NCBI GenBank assembly: GCA_040119125.1
Contig: JBEDTR010000001.1
Span: forward strand, 310,001 to 374,000
Length of the DNA: 64,000 nucleotides
Direction of reading: 5' to 3'
Source: Pacificitalea sp040119125
GTDB lineage: Bacteria; Pseudomonadota; Alphaproteobacteria; Rhodobacterales; Rhodobacteraceae
Positions 18,115-25,763 of this stretch are shown one piece after another; within the stretch, counting starts at the first letter, position 1, and each line of letters starts with the position of its first letter. The translations under genes and the position numbers were made by a program. The notes below the pieces were generated by a model. The model was not told where the DNA came from. It did no database searches and saw only the letters and a program-made list of their open reading frames with translations.

Positions 18115-18155
18115 CGGCGCGGCGTCGCGACGGGCTGGCGCAGGGCAGGGCTCAT
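18111..18155 (-). CDS. 14-codon minicistron between tsaB and rimI
   Basis: The reading frame MSPALRQPVATPRR starts with an ATGA overlap at the tsaB stop and ends with an ATGA overlap at the rimI start. It would let ribosomes step from tsaB to rimI without a new binding site. It may be coincidental; no product function is proposed. Confidence 0.3.
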   Translation of the reverse strand: MSPALRQPVATPRR

Positions 18156-18805
18156 GGCAGGATCACCGGCGGCGGGTCCGAGGGCGGTGCGGCATCGGCG
18201 GCGCGCACATAATGCGGGGCCGGGCGGGGCAGGGCCACCCCGCGTGCGAGTCGCTCGGCGGCTATACGCGCGATGGCCGGGGCGGGATCGTCCACCGCCG
18301 CGTCCTGCCCATCCGCGCTTAGCCGCTCGGCGATCTCCAGCGCGCGGTGGCCGATCACACGACCCGCGCGCATCGGGCCGTCCCATAGGGCGGGGTCGAT
18401 GAGTTCCGGCGCTTCCACCGGGCGGCCTGCATCCATCACCTGCGCATAGGCCATGTCACGCGGGGCGGGCAGGGTGATCAGCGCCGCGCCCCGTGCCGGG
18501 GCCAGCAGATCGAACTGCGACACGCCGATGGCGGGCACACCCAGCGACAGGGCCATGCCCCGCGCCAAAGCGACCGAAATGCGGATGCCGGTGAAATTGC
18601 CGGGGCCGGTGCCGCAGCCGATGGCGCCCAGATCGCGCGGGGTCATCCCGGCGTCGGCCAGCAGCGCCTCGATCATCGGGACGATGGCTTCGGCCTGACC
18701 GCGTTTCATCGGCTCCAGCCGCGCGCCCAGCAGGGTGTCACCGGACAGCAAAGCGGCCGCGCAATGCGCGGCCGATGTATCGAAAGACAGGATCGTTACG
18801 CTCAT
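18152..18805 (-). CDS. tsaB: tRNA threonylcarbamoyladenosine biosynthesis protein TsaB
   Basis: A 217-aa partner of TsaD and TsaE needed to build t6A37 in ANN-decoding tRNAs. Seen: N-terminal ILSFDTSAAHCAAALL, then the central GCGTGPGNFTGIRISVALARGMAL near residues 63-86, characteristic of TsaB. The C-terminus is proline-rich (PRPAPHYVRAADAAPP). Length is normal. It lies 8 nt downstream of the NifU-like gene and upstream of rimI. Confidence 0.93.
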   Translation of the reverse strand: MSVTILSFDTSAAHCAAALLSGDTLLGARLEPMKRGQAEAIVPMIEALLADAGMTPRDLGAIGCGTGPGNFTGIRISVALARGMALSLGVPAIGVSQFDLLAPARGAALITLPAPRDMAYAQVMDAGRPVEAPELIDPALWDGPMRAGRVIGHRALEIAERLSADGQDAAVDDPAPAIARIAAERLARGVALPRPAPHYVRAADAAPPSDPPPVILP

Positions 18806-18813
18806 GCGACGCC

Positions 18814-19383
18814 TCAGACCGCGACCGGCCGCACCTCGGTCACTTCCGGGATGTAATGGCGCAGCAGGTTTTCGATCCCCATTTTCAGGGTCAGGGTGGA
18901 CGATGGGCAGCCCGCGCAGGCCCCCTGCATATGCAGGTAAACCACGCCGCGTTCGAACCCGTGGAACGTGATGTCGCCGCCATCCTGTGCCACGGCCGGG
19001 CGGACCCGGCTGTCGAGCAGCGATTTGATCTGGTCCACGATTTCCGCGTCTTCGCCGTCATGGTGATCGGCATGACCCCCCGCGGGTGCCGCGCCTTCGG
19101 TTGCGATTGCGGGCGCGCCGGACTGGACATGCTCCATGATCGCGCCCAGCAGGGCAGGCTTCACATGATCCCACTCGACACCTTCGGCCTTGGTCACGGT
19201 GACGAAGTCATGGCCAAGGAACACCCCGGTCACGCCTTCGACGGCAAACAGGCGGCTCGCCAGCGGCGAGGTGGCGGCACTATCGGCGCTGGGGAAGTCG
19301 GCGGTGCCAACCTCCAGCACGGACTGGCCCGGCAGGAATTTCAGCGTCGCCGGGTTCGGCGTGGATTCGGTCTGGATGAACAT
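18814..19383 (-). CDS. NifU-like Fe-S scaffold/carrier protein (Nfu)
   Basis: A 189-aa protein. The N-terminal Nfu_N domain is MFIQTESTPNPATLKFLPG, and the C-terminal NifU domain contains GACAGCPSSTLTLK (CxxC about residue 158). It delivers 4Fe-4S clusters to client enzymes. Between the domains is a His-rich linker (GGHADHHDGED). The start at 19383 is chosen by an AAGGGGG ribosome binding site and by the conserved MFIQTE terminus. It heads the nfu-tsaB-rimI cluster. Confidence 0.93.
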   Translation of the reverse strand: MFIQTESTPNPATLKFLPGQSVLEVGTADFPSADSAATSPLASRLFAVEGVTGVFLGHDFVTVTKAEGVEWDHVKPALLGAIMEHVQSGAPAIATEGAAPAGGHADHHDGEDAEIVDQIKSLLDSRVRPAVAQDGGDITFHGFERGVVYLHMQGACAGCPSSTLTLKMGIENLLRHYIPEVTEVRPVAV

Positions 19384-19571
19384 CGGGAAACCCCCTTTCG
19401 GTTGCAGCCTATATGCGCTCTCGCAGGGCAATGGTCAAGATTTGGAACCATTCTAAACTTTGCGGCCTTATCATGGCGGGGTTGACCGCGTCGGGCAGCG
19501 GGTGTTCGTGTGCAGACATCTTCGCGACCCGTCTTGCGGCGGCTCCGGGACACTAATCCAAAAGGCGGCCC

Positions 19572-20537
19572 ATGACCGGCATGATCGACATCCGCAACCT
19601 GACAAAAACCTATGATGGCGGGTTTCAGGCGCTCAAAGGCGTGACGCTTTCCATTGAGGAGGGCGAGATCCTCGCGCTGCTCGGCCCGAATGGCGCGGGC
19701 AAGACAACGCTGATTTCCATCATCTGCGGGCTGGTGACCCCGTCAGAGGGCAGCGTCACGGTGGGCGGTCACGATATCATGCGGGATTACCGCGCCGCGC
19801 GGTCGCTGATCGGGCTGGTGCCGCAGGAAATCACCATCGAGCCCTTCGAGAAGGTCATCGACACCGTGCGCCTGTCACGCGGCCTGTTCGGCAAGAAACG
19901 CGACGACGCCCATATCGAGAAGGTGCTGCGCGCGCTGTCGCTTTGGGAAAAACGCAACAGCCGCACCAAGGAGTTGTCGGGCGGGATGAAGCGCCGGGTG
20001 CTGATCGCCAAGGCGCTGTCGCATGAGCCGCGCGTGCTGTTTCTTGATGAGCCCACCGCTGGCGTCGATGTCACCCTGCGCCGTGAAATGTGGGATCTGG
20101 TGCGCCAGCTGCGCGCAGATGGCGTCACCATCATCCTGACGACCCATTACATCGAGGAGGCCGAGGAAATGGCCGACCGCATCGGCGTCATTGATGACGG
20201 CAAGCTTTTGCTGGTCGAAAGCAAGGCCGAATTGATGAAGGAGTTGGGGCGCAAGCAGTTGCTGCTGGAATTGCAGGAGCCGGTGACCGCGCTCCCCGAC
20301 ACACTCGACGGGTTCGAGCTTGCGCTGTCCGAGGATGGCACCACCCTGACCTATACTTACGACACACAGGCCGAACGCACCGGCATCACCCGGCTGATCG
20401 CGGCGCTGGGGCAGACCGGTCTGGTGCTGCGCGACCTCTCCACCCGGCAAAGCTCGTTGGAGGAGGTGTTTTTGTCGCTGGTCGAACAGCGCGATGAACC
20501 GGATGTCACCACTGCGACCAAGGGAGACGCGGCATGA
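19572..20537 (+). CDS. ABC-2 type exporter ATP-binding protein
   Basis: A 321-aa single ATPase domain: Walker A GPNGAGKTT near residue 39, signature ELSGGMKRRVLIAKAL, Walker B VLFLDEPTAGVD. The C-terminal extension of about 90 residues is typical of CcmA/DrrA/YadG-type subunits. It overlaps the permease by 4 nt (ATGA). The pair resembles YadG/YadH exporters; the substrate is unknown. Confidence 0.92.
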   Translation: MTGMIDIRNLTKTYDGGFQALKGVTLSIEEGEILALLGPNGAGKTTLISIICGLVTPSEGSVTVGGHDIMRDYRAARSLIGLVPQEITIEPFEKVIDTVRLSRGLFGKKRDDAHIEKVLRALSLWEKRNSRTKELSGGMKRRVLIAKALSHEPRVLFLDEPTAGVDVTLRREMWDLVRQLRADGVTIILTTHYIEEAEEMADRIGVIDDGKLLLVESKAELMKELGRKQLLLELQEPVTALPDTLDGFELALSEDGTTLTYTYDTQAERTGITRLIAALGQTGLVLRDLSTRQSSLEEVFLSLVEQRDEPDVTTATKGDAA

Positions 20538-21295
20538 ACTGGCAATCTGTCCTAGCGATCTATCGCTTCGAGATGGCGCGCACCTTCCGCACGCTGATGC
20601 AATCGGTGATCTCGCCGGTGCTGTCGACCGTGCTTTATTTCGTGGTGTTCGGCGCGGCCATCGGCGGACGGATCCAGTCGGTCGAGGGCGTGTCCTACGG
20701 CGCATTCATCGTGCCCGGCCTGATGATGCTGACGCTGTTGCAGCAGGCCGTGACCAACGCCTCCTTCGGGATCTATTTCCCGAAATTCATCGGCACGGTC
20801 TATGAGCTGCTGTCCGCGCCGATTTCCTTTTATGAAATCGTGCTGGGCTATGTCGGCGCGGCGGCGACCAAGGCGGTGATGATCGCGCTGATCATCCTTG
20901 CGACATCGACGTTCTTTGTGGATCTGCAAATCCTGCATCCGTTCTGGATGATCGCATTCCTGCTGATGACAGCGGTCAGCTTTGCGCTGCTGGGCTTCAT
21001 CATCGGCATCTGGGCGCGCAATTTCGAGCAGCTGCAACTGGTGCCGCTGCTGGTCATCACGCCGCTCGTGTTTCTGGGCGGCTCGTTCTACTCGGTCTCG
21101 ATGCTGCCCGAGGCATGGCAGGCAGTAGCCCGGCTGAACCCGGTGCTCTACCTCGTCAGCGGCTTTCGCTGGGCGTTCTTCGGGGTGGCCGATGTGCCGG
21201 TGGCGGTGTCAATCGCGGCGATCTCGATCTTCCTGATGGCCTGCCTCACCGCGATCTGGTGGATTTTCCGCACCGGCTGGCGGCTGCGGCCCTGA
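20534..21295 (+). CDS. ABC-2 type exporter permease
   Basis: A 253-aa protein with six predicted membrane segments. The ABC-2 signature region LNPVLYLVSGFRWAFFGVADVPV is near the C-terminus. It forms the channel for the upstream ATPase, with which it is translationally coupled. It is close to YadH in size and motif order. It is convergent with panB, 10 nt apart. Confidence 0.9.
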   Translation: MNWQSVLAIYRFEMARTFRTLMQSVISPVLSTVLYFVVFGAAIGGRIQSVEGVSYGAFIVPGLMMLTLLQQAVTNASFGIYFPKFIGTVYELLSAPISFYEIVLGYVGAAATKAVMIALIILATSTFFVDLQILHPFWMIAFLLMTAVSFALLGFIIGIWARNFEQLQLVPLLVITPLVFLGGSFYSVSMLPEAWQAVARLNPVLYLVSGFRWAFFGVADVPVAVSIAAISIFLMACLTAIWWIFRTGWRLRP

Positions 21296-21305
21296 TCTAT
21301 CCCGC

Positions 21306-22127
21306 TCACCCGTCGCCGAACAGATGCTCGGCGGCGGGGAAGGTGCGGGCGCGGACCTCCTCGGCATAGGCGGCAATGGCGCGATCGGCCTCTGCGCCCA
21401 GTTCCGCATAGCGCTTGGCGAATTTCGGTTTGAACGCCGTGAACAGCCCTAGCATGTCGTCGACCACCAGAATCTGCCCGTCGCAATCGGCCGAGCCGCC
21501 GATGGCCACAGTCGGCACAGCGATATCTTGGGTGATCCGCGTGGCAAGGCTGGCGGGCAGCTTTTCCAGAACCACGGAAAACGCCCCTGCCTCGGCCGTG
21601 GCCTGCGCATCGGCTAGAACCGCGTCGCCCGCATCCCCCCGGCCCTGCACCTTATAGCCGCCTAGCGTATTGACCGCCTGTGGGGTCAGCCCGACATGGG
21701 CCATCACCGGAATACCGCGCCGGGTCAGGAACCGGATCGTCGGGGCCATGTCGACCCCGCCTTCCAGCTTCACCGCCGCGCAGCCGGTGTCCGCCATCAG
21801 CCGCGCGGCATTGGCAAAAGCCACCTCCGGCCCGGCCTCGTAACTGCCAAATGGCATGTCGACGACCATCATCGCGCGGGTCAGTCCCCGCGCGACTGCC
21901 TGCGCATGCAGGATCATCATCTCCATCGTCACGCCGAGGGTCGAGGGCAGGCCATGCAGCACCATGCCGACGCTGTCGCCCACTAAAACCAGATCGCAAT
22001 GCGGATCGACCAGCTCGGCCACCGGCGTGGTATAGGCGGTCAGGCAAACCAGCGGTGTGCCGCCTTTGCGCGCGGTGATGTCCTGCGGCGTGGGCCTGCG
22101 GGCGGGTGTCGGGGCGCTGGCGCTCAT
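21306..22127 (-). CDS. panB: 3-methyl-2-oxobutanoate hydroxymethyltransferase
   Basis: A 273-aa TIM-barrel enzyme that transfers a hydroxymethyl group from methylene-THF to ketoisovalerate, the first committed step of pantothenate synthesis. Seen: LVLVGDSVGMVLHGLPSTLG near residue 45 (metal-binding Asp), VVDMPFGSY, KLEGG and PVMAHVGLTPQ. The start at 22127 has a GGAGGAACCC ribosome binding site. panC, commonly adjacent, is not present here. A 12-bp palindrome lies about 27 nt upstream. Confidence 0.95.
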   Translation of the reverse strand: MSASAPTPARRPTPQDITARKGGTPLVCLTAYTTPVAELVDPHCDLVLVGDSVGMVLHGLPSTLGVTMEMMILHAQAVARGLTRAMMVVDMPFGSYEAGPEVAFANAARLMADTGCAAVKLEGGVDMAPTIRFLTRRGIPVMAHVGLTPQAVNTLGGYKVQGRGDAGDAVLADAQATAEAGAFSVVLEKLPASLATRITQDIAVPTVAIGGSADCDGQILVVDDMLGLFTAFKPKFAKRYAELGAEADRAIAAYAEEVRARTFPAAEHLFGDG

Positions 22128-22153
22128 CTGGGTTCCTCCGGCAAATGCGGGGG

Positions 22154-22237
22154 CGGTGTACACCGTCATGCCGCCGCTGCACAGGGGGCAGGGCGCGCAT
22201 GCGCGCAACGTCGCAGCAGACCCCCGCGCGCGCGCGC
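22154..22237. promoter_or_regulatory. Palindrome and alternating purine-pyrimidine tracts upstream of panB
   Basis: CGGTGTACACCG (22154-22165) is a perfect 12-bp palindrome. GCGCGCATGCGCGC (22193-22206) and a 13-nt CG run (22225-22237) are alternating purine-pyrimidine stretches prone to Z-DNA. All lie in the divergent intergenic space between panB and the binding-protein gene. Confidence 0.4.
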
Positions 22238-22375
22238 GCTTGTGACGTTTTGCACCAAATACGCATGCCGCGCCGCTGGGCCCCCGGCAGCCGTCGGGGG
22301 CATTAAGGGTTGCCTTTGGGGAAGCCTGCGGTCTTGACTGTGCCCCGACCGTTTCCCTGCCCAAGGCCCCCGATC

Positions 22376-23884
22376 ATGCGCATTCGCCTCTCCCCGCCTC
22401 GTCCCATCGCTGCTTTCGTTGCCCTTGCGGCCCTGCTTGGGACCAGCTTGCTTGGGGCCGCGCCGGTCCGGGCGCAGGACGACGCGATCCGCCTTGGCAT
22501 GGTGCTGGAGCCGCCGACCCTCGACCCCACCGCCAGCGCAGCGGCGGCGGTGGATGAGGTCGTCTATGCCAACCTGTTCGAGGGGCTGACCCGCATCGGC
22601 CCCGATGGCGCGGTGCTGCCGGGTCTGGCCTCCGCATGGGAGGTGTCGGGCGACGGGCTCACCTATCGCTTCACCCTGCGCGAGGGCGTCACCTTCCATG
22701 ATGGCACCGGCTTCGATGCCCAAGACGTGGTGTTCAGCCTGAACCGGGCCCGCGCGGAGGACAGCCTCAACGCGCAAAAAACCCTCTTCGCCGGGATCGA
22801 CAGCGTCACGGCGGAGGCGCCGACGACAGTCTCGATCACCCTCACCGCGCCCGACGGCAACCTGCCCTTCAACCTTGCATGGGGGGATGCGGTGATCGTC
22901 GCACCGGAAAGCGCTGACACCAACGCCACCGCGCCGGTTGGCACCGGACCGTTCCGTTTTGTGGACCGGGTGGAGGGCGACCGGGTCGAACTGGCCCGCT
23001 ATGACGGCTATTGGGGCGCAGCTCCGGCACTGGCGCGGGCGACCTTCCGCTTCGTCTCGGACCCGAACGCCGCCTATGCCGCGATGATGGCCGGTGACCT
23101 TGACGCCTTCCCGAACTTTCCCGCGCCCGAGACGCTGGCGCAATTCGACGCCGATCCCCGGTTCAATGTGATCGTCGGCACGACCGAGGGCGAAACGCTG
23201 CTGGCGATGAACAACCAGTCCGGCCCGCTGGCGGAACCGAAGGTGCGCGAGGCCATCGCCCGAGGCCTCAACCGCGCCGATATCATCGATGGCGCGATGT
23301 TCGGCTATGGCACTCCGATCGGCAGCCATTTCGCGCCGCATCATCCGGCCTATGTCGATCTGACCGGGCTGACCCCCTTTGATCCCGATGCCGCCCGCGC
23401 GCTGCTGGAGGTGGCGGGTGTCGGGCCGCTGACCCTGCGCCTGATGCTGCCGCCGCCCAGCTATGCCCGGCGCGGCGGTGAGATCATCGCCGCCCAGCTG
23501 CGCGACATCGGGATCGAGACCGAAATCACCAATCTGGAATGGGCGCAGTGGCTGGAGCAGGTGTTCAAGGGGCATGATTACGACCTGACCGTCATCAGCC
23601 ATACCGAGCCTATGGATATCGGCATCTACGGGCGCGAGGATTACTATTTCGGCTATGACAGCCCCGAATTCCGCCGCATCATGTCCAGCCTCGCCACGAC
23701 TGCCGATCCCGACGCCCGCGCCGCGCTGCTGGGAGAGGCACAGCAGCGCATCGCCCGCGATCATGTCAACGCATGGCTGTTTCAACTGGCCAAGACCGGC
23801 GTGGCGGATGCCCGGCTGGAGGGGCTGTGGCAGAATGCGCCCACGCAAGCCAACGACCTGACCGCCGTGCGCTGGACCCGCTAG
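22376..23884 (+). CDS. Peptide/nickel-type ABC transporter substrate-binding protein (orphan)
   Basis: A 502-aa SBP_bac_5 family periplasmic protein. It has a Sec signal (FVALAALLGTSLLGAAPVRA) followed by the conserved YRFTLREGVTFHDGTGFDAQDVVFSL near residue 93. The binding-lobe features YDGYWG and VREAIARGLNRADII follow. Family ligands are oligopeptides, opines, nickel or other small solutes. No permease or ATPase genes follow; the next gene encodes a DUF1523 protein. It must therefore use a transporter encoded elsewhere or have another role. Confidence 0.88.
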   Translation: MRIRLSPPRPIAAFVALAALLGTSLLGAAPVRAQDDAIRLGMVLEPPTLDPTASAAAAVDEVVYANLFEGLTRIGPDGAVLPGLASAWEVSGDGLTYRFTLREGVTFHDGTGFDAQDVVFSLNRARAEDSLNAQKTLFAGIDSVTAEAPTTVSITLTAPDGNLPFNLAWGDAVIVAPESADTNATAPVGTGPFRFVDRVEGDRVELARYDGYWGAAPALARATFRFVSDPNAAYAAMMAGDLDAFPNFPAPETLAQFDADPRFNVIVGTTEGETLLAMNNQSGPLAEPKVREAIARGLNRADIIDGAMFGYGTPIGSHFAPHHPAYVDLTGLTPFDPDAARALLEVAGVGPLTLRLMLPPPSYARRGGEIIAAQLRDIGIETEITNLEWAQWLEQVFKGHDYDLTVISHTEPMDIGIYGREDYYFGYDSPEFRRIMSSLATTADPDARAALLGEAQQRIARDHVNAWLFQLAKTGVADARLEGLWQNAPTQANDLTAVRWTR

Positions 23885-23956
23885 GCGCGGCTTCGCATCG
23901 ACAACCGCTGTGCGGGGTCGTAAGCAGCGCCAACCCGGCCTGAGAGGAGCGCGACC

Positions 23957-24559
23957 GTGACCTACGTCAAATGGATTTTCTGGATCATTCTCGCCGTGCT
24001 GGTGGCCGCGTTCCTGCATTACACCCTGCCACAGACCGATATCGTGCGGATTTCCGACACTTATGAGAAGCGGATCGATTACGGGTCGAATTCGATCTTC
24101 TGGTCCGGCTCCGACAATGGGTCCGCCGGCGCAAACGCCAATCGCGATGTGTTCTTCATCCAGACGGTCGGTGCGAACGGCAAACCCAATGTCTACCGTA
24201 ACGAAGACACCGGCTGGGGCTGGCCGCCGTATTTCAAGTTCGACACCGCGACACTTCAAGCCGAAGCCGCCGATCTGCGCTCCACCCGCGCTGCGACGGA
24301 TTGGGTCGCGCTGCGTCATTACGGGTGGCGTAGTGAATTGCTGTCGATCTACCCGAATGCCGTGTCGGTGCGCGCAGTCGACAGCCCCGAGGTGACGCTG
24401 ATCCCGTGGTTCAACATCATCTTCCTGATCGTGCTGTTCGCAGCCATCTGGGCGATCCGGGTGCGCTGGCGGCGCTTCCGCGCCAGCCGCGCCGAGCCCG
24501 ACGATTTCGCTTCGGTTCCCGCGCGGCGCGGCTGGTTCAGCCGCTGGCGCAACCGCTGA
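23957..24559 (+). CDS. DUF1523 family membrane protein
   Basis: A 200-aa protein with an N-terminal membrane segment (WIFWIILAVLVAAFLHYTL) and a periplasmic domain containing VYRNEDTGWGWPPYFKF near 78. A second membrane helix near 155-172 (LIPWFNIIFLIVLFAAIWAI) and a basic C-terminal tail follow. This fits the DUF1523 family, whose function is unknown. It is preceded by a TGAGAGGAG-type ribosome binding site 72 nt after the binding-protein gene. Confidence 0.8.
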   Translation: MTYVKWIFWIILAVLVAAFLHYTLPQTDIVRISDTYEKRIDYGSNSIFWSGSDNGSAGANANRDVFFIQTVGANGKPNVYRNEDTGWGWPPYFKFDTATLQAEAADLRSTRAATDWVALRHYGWRSELLSIYPNAVSVRAVDSPEVTLIPWFNIIFLIVLFAAIWAIRVRWRRFRASRAEPDDFASVPARRGWFSRWRNR

Positions 24560-24564
24560 GACCG

Positions 24565-24586
24565 GCGCAGGGCTTGAGGCCTGCGC
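24565..24586. terminator. Hairpin between convergent DUF1523 and ispH genes
   Basis: GCGCAGG and CCTGCGC pair perfectly across an 8-nt loop, a few bases after the DUF1523 stop. There is no clear T run on either side. It is a probable shared 3'-end structure. Confidence 0.45.
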
Positions 24587-24627
24587 GGGGTTGACTGATC
24601 GAGGTAGGCTAACGGGAGGGGCGGCAA

Positions 24628-25605
24628 TTACGCCGGTTCGCGCAACACCCGTGGCACCTTGAATTCCACCCGCTCCTGCGCCGTTTCAACCAGATTGACG
24701 GTCACGGCGTAGCGGGCGCGAAAGGCGTCGATCACCTCGTTCACCAATTGCTCCGGGGCCGACGCCCCGGCGGTGATCCCGACCGATCCGATCCCCGCCA
24801 GCGCCCGCCAATCGATATCATCGGCCCGCTGCACCAGTTGCGCATAGGCACAGCCTGCGCGGCGGCCCACCTCGACCAAGCGGCGGGAGTTGGACGAATT
24901 CGGCGCGCCGATCACCAGCAGCGCGTCAATGCCCGGCGCAATCGCCTTCACCGCTTCCTGCCGGTTGGTGGTGGCGTAGCAGATGTCTTCTTTATGGGGG
25001 CCGACAATGGCCGGGAACCGCGCGCGCAGGGCCGCGACCATGTCGGCGGTGTCGTCCACAGACAGGGTGGTCTGAGTGACAAAAGCCAGCCGCTCCGGGT
25101 CCCGCACATCCAGCCCGCCAACATCATCGGGGGTTTCCACCAACAGCACTTCGCCGGCTGGGAGCTGACCCATCGTGCCGATGGTTTCCGGGTGACCGGC
25201 ATGGCCGATCATAATGATCTGAAGCCCGTTTTCCGCGTGGCGCTCGGCCTCGATATGGACCTTGGACACCAGCGGGCAAGTGGCGTCGACATAGACCATC
25301 TCGCGCGCCGCGGCCTCCGCGGGGACGGCTTTCGGCACGCCATGGGCGGAAAAGATCACCGGGCGATCCGGGGGGCAGTCGTCCAATTCCTCGACAAACA
25401 CCGCGCCCTTGTCGCGCAGCCCGTCGACGACGAATTTGTTGTGCACGATCTCATGGCGCACATAGACCGGCGCGCCCCATTTCTCGAGCGCCATTTCCAC
25501 GATCTTGATCGCTCGGTCCACACCGGCGCAAAAGCCGCGCGGCGCGGCCAATTGCAGCGTGAGCGGGGGCAGGGTGGAGGTTGCGGAACTGTCGGTCGCG
25601 GCCAT
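24628..25605 (-). CDS. ispH: 4-hydroxy-3-methylbut-2-enyl diphosphate reductase
   Basis: A 325-aa Fe-S enzyme that ends the MEP isoprenoid pathway by making IPP and DMAPP. The three cluster cysteines are visible in RGFCAGVDRA (Cys26), VDATCPLVSK and DICYATTNRQ. The family motifs SAHGVPK and GAPNSSNSRRL are also present. The start at 25605 is taken because an AAAGGG ribosome binding site precedes it; an in-frame ATG 11 codons upstream is possible. It is convergent with DUF1523. Confidence 0.95.
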   Translation of the reverse strand: MAATDSSATSTLPPLTLQLAAPRGFCAGVDRAIKIVEMALEKWGAPVYVRHEIVHNKFVVDGLRDKGAVFVEELDDCPPDRPVIFSAHGVPKAVPAEAAAREMVYVDATCPLVSKVHIEAERHAENGLQIIMIGHAGHPETIGTMGQLPAGEVLLVETPDDVGGLDVRDPERLAFVTQTTLSVDDTADMVAALRARFPAIVGPHKEDICYATTNRQEAVKAIAPGIDALLVIGAPNSSNSRRLVEVGRRAGCAYAQLVQRADDIDWRALAGIGSVGITAGASAPEQLVNEVIDAFRARYAVTVNLVETAQERVEFKVPRVLREPA

Positions 25606-25706
25606 GAGGAAACCCTTTGCAGCGCGGTGGCGGATCATGCGGGGAAGGTAAGCGTGACGGGCCCGGATCGCAAACCGCTCGCGGTAGATGTGATGTGCCC
25701 CTCAGC

Positions 25707-25737
25707 AAAACGCCCGCTCCAGAAGGGCGGGCGTTTT
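25707..25737 (-). terminator. Strong intrinsic terminator of the infB operon
   Basis: A perfect 11-bp stem, AAAACGCCCGC with GCGGGCGTTTT, around a 9-nt loop lies 27 nt past the infB stop. The A/T ends make it bidirectional in principle; the ispH gene lies beyond. Confidence 0.85.
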
Positions 25738-25763
25738 GATTTCACTGGTGGATCGCGGTCCGA

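Noticed and set aside
22166..24319. 717-codon minus-strand frame opposite the binding-protein gene
   Set aside because: It is antisense to a secreted protein with clear family motifs; composition is that of a shadow frame.
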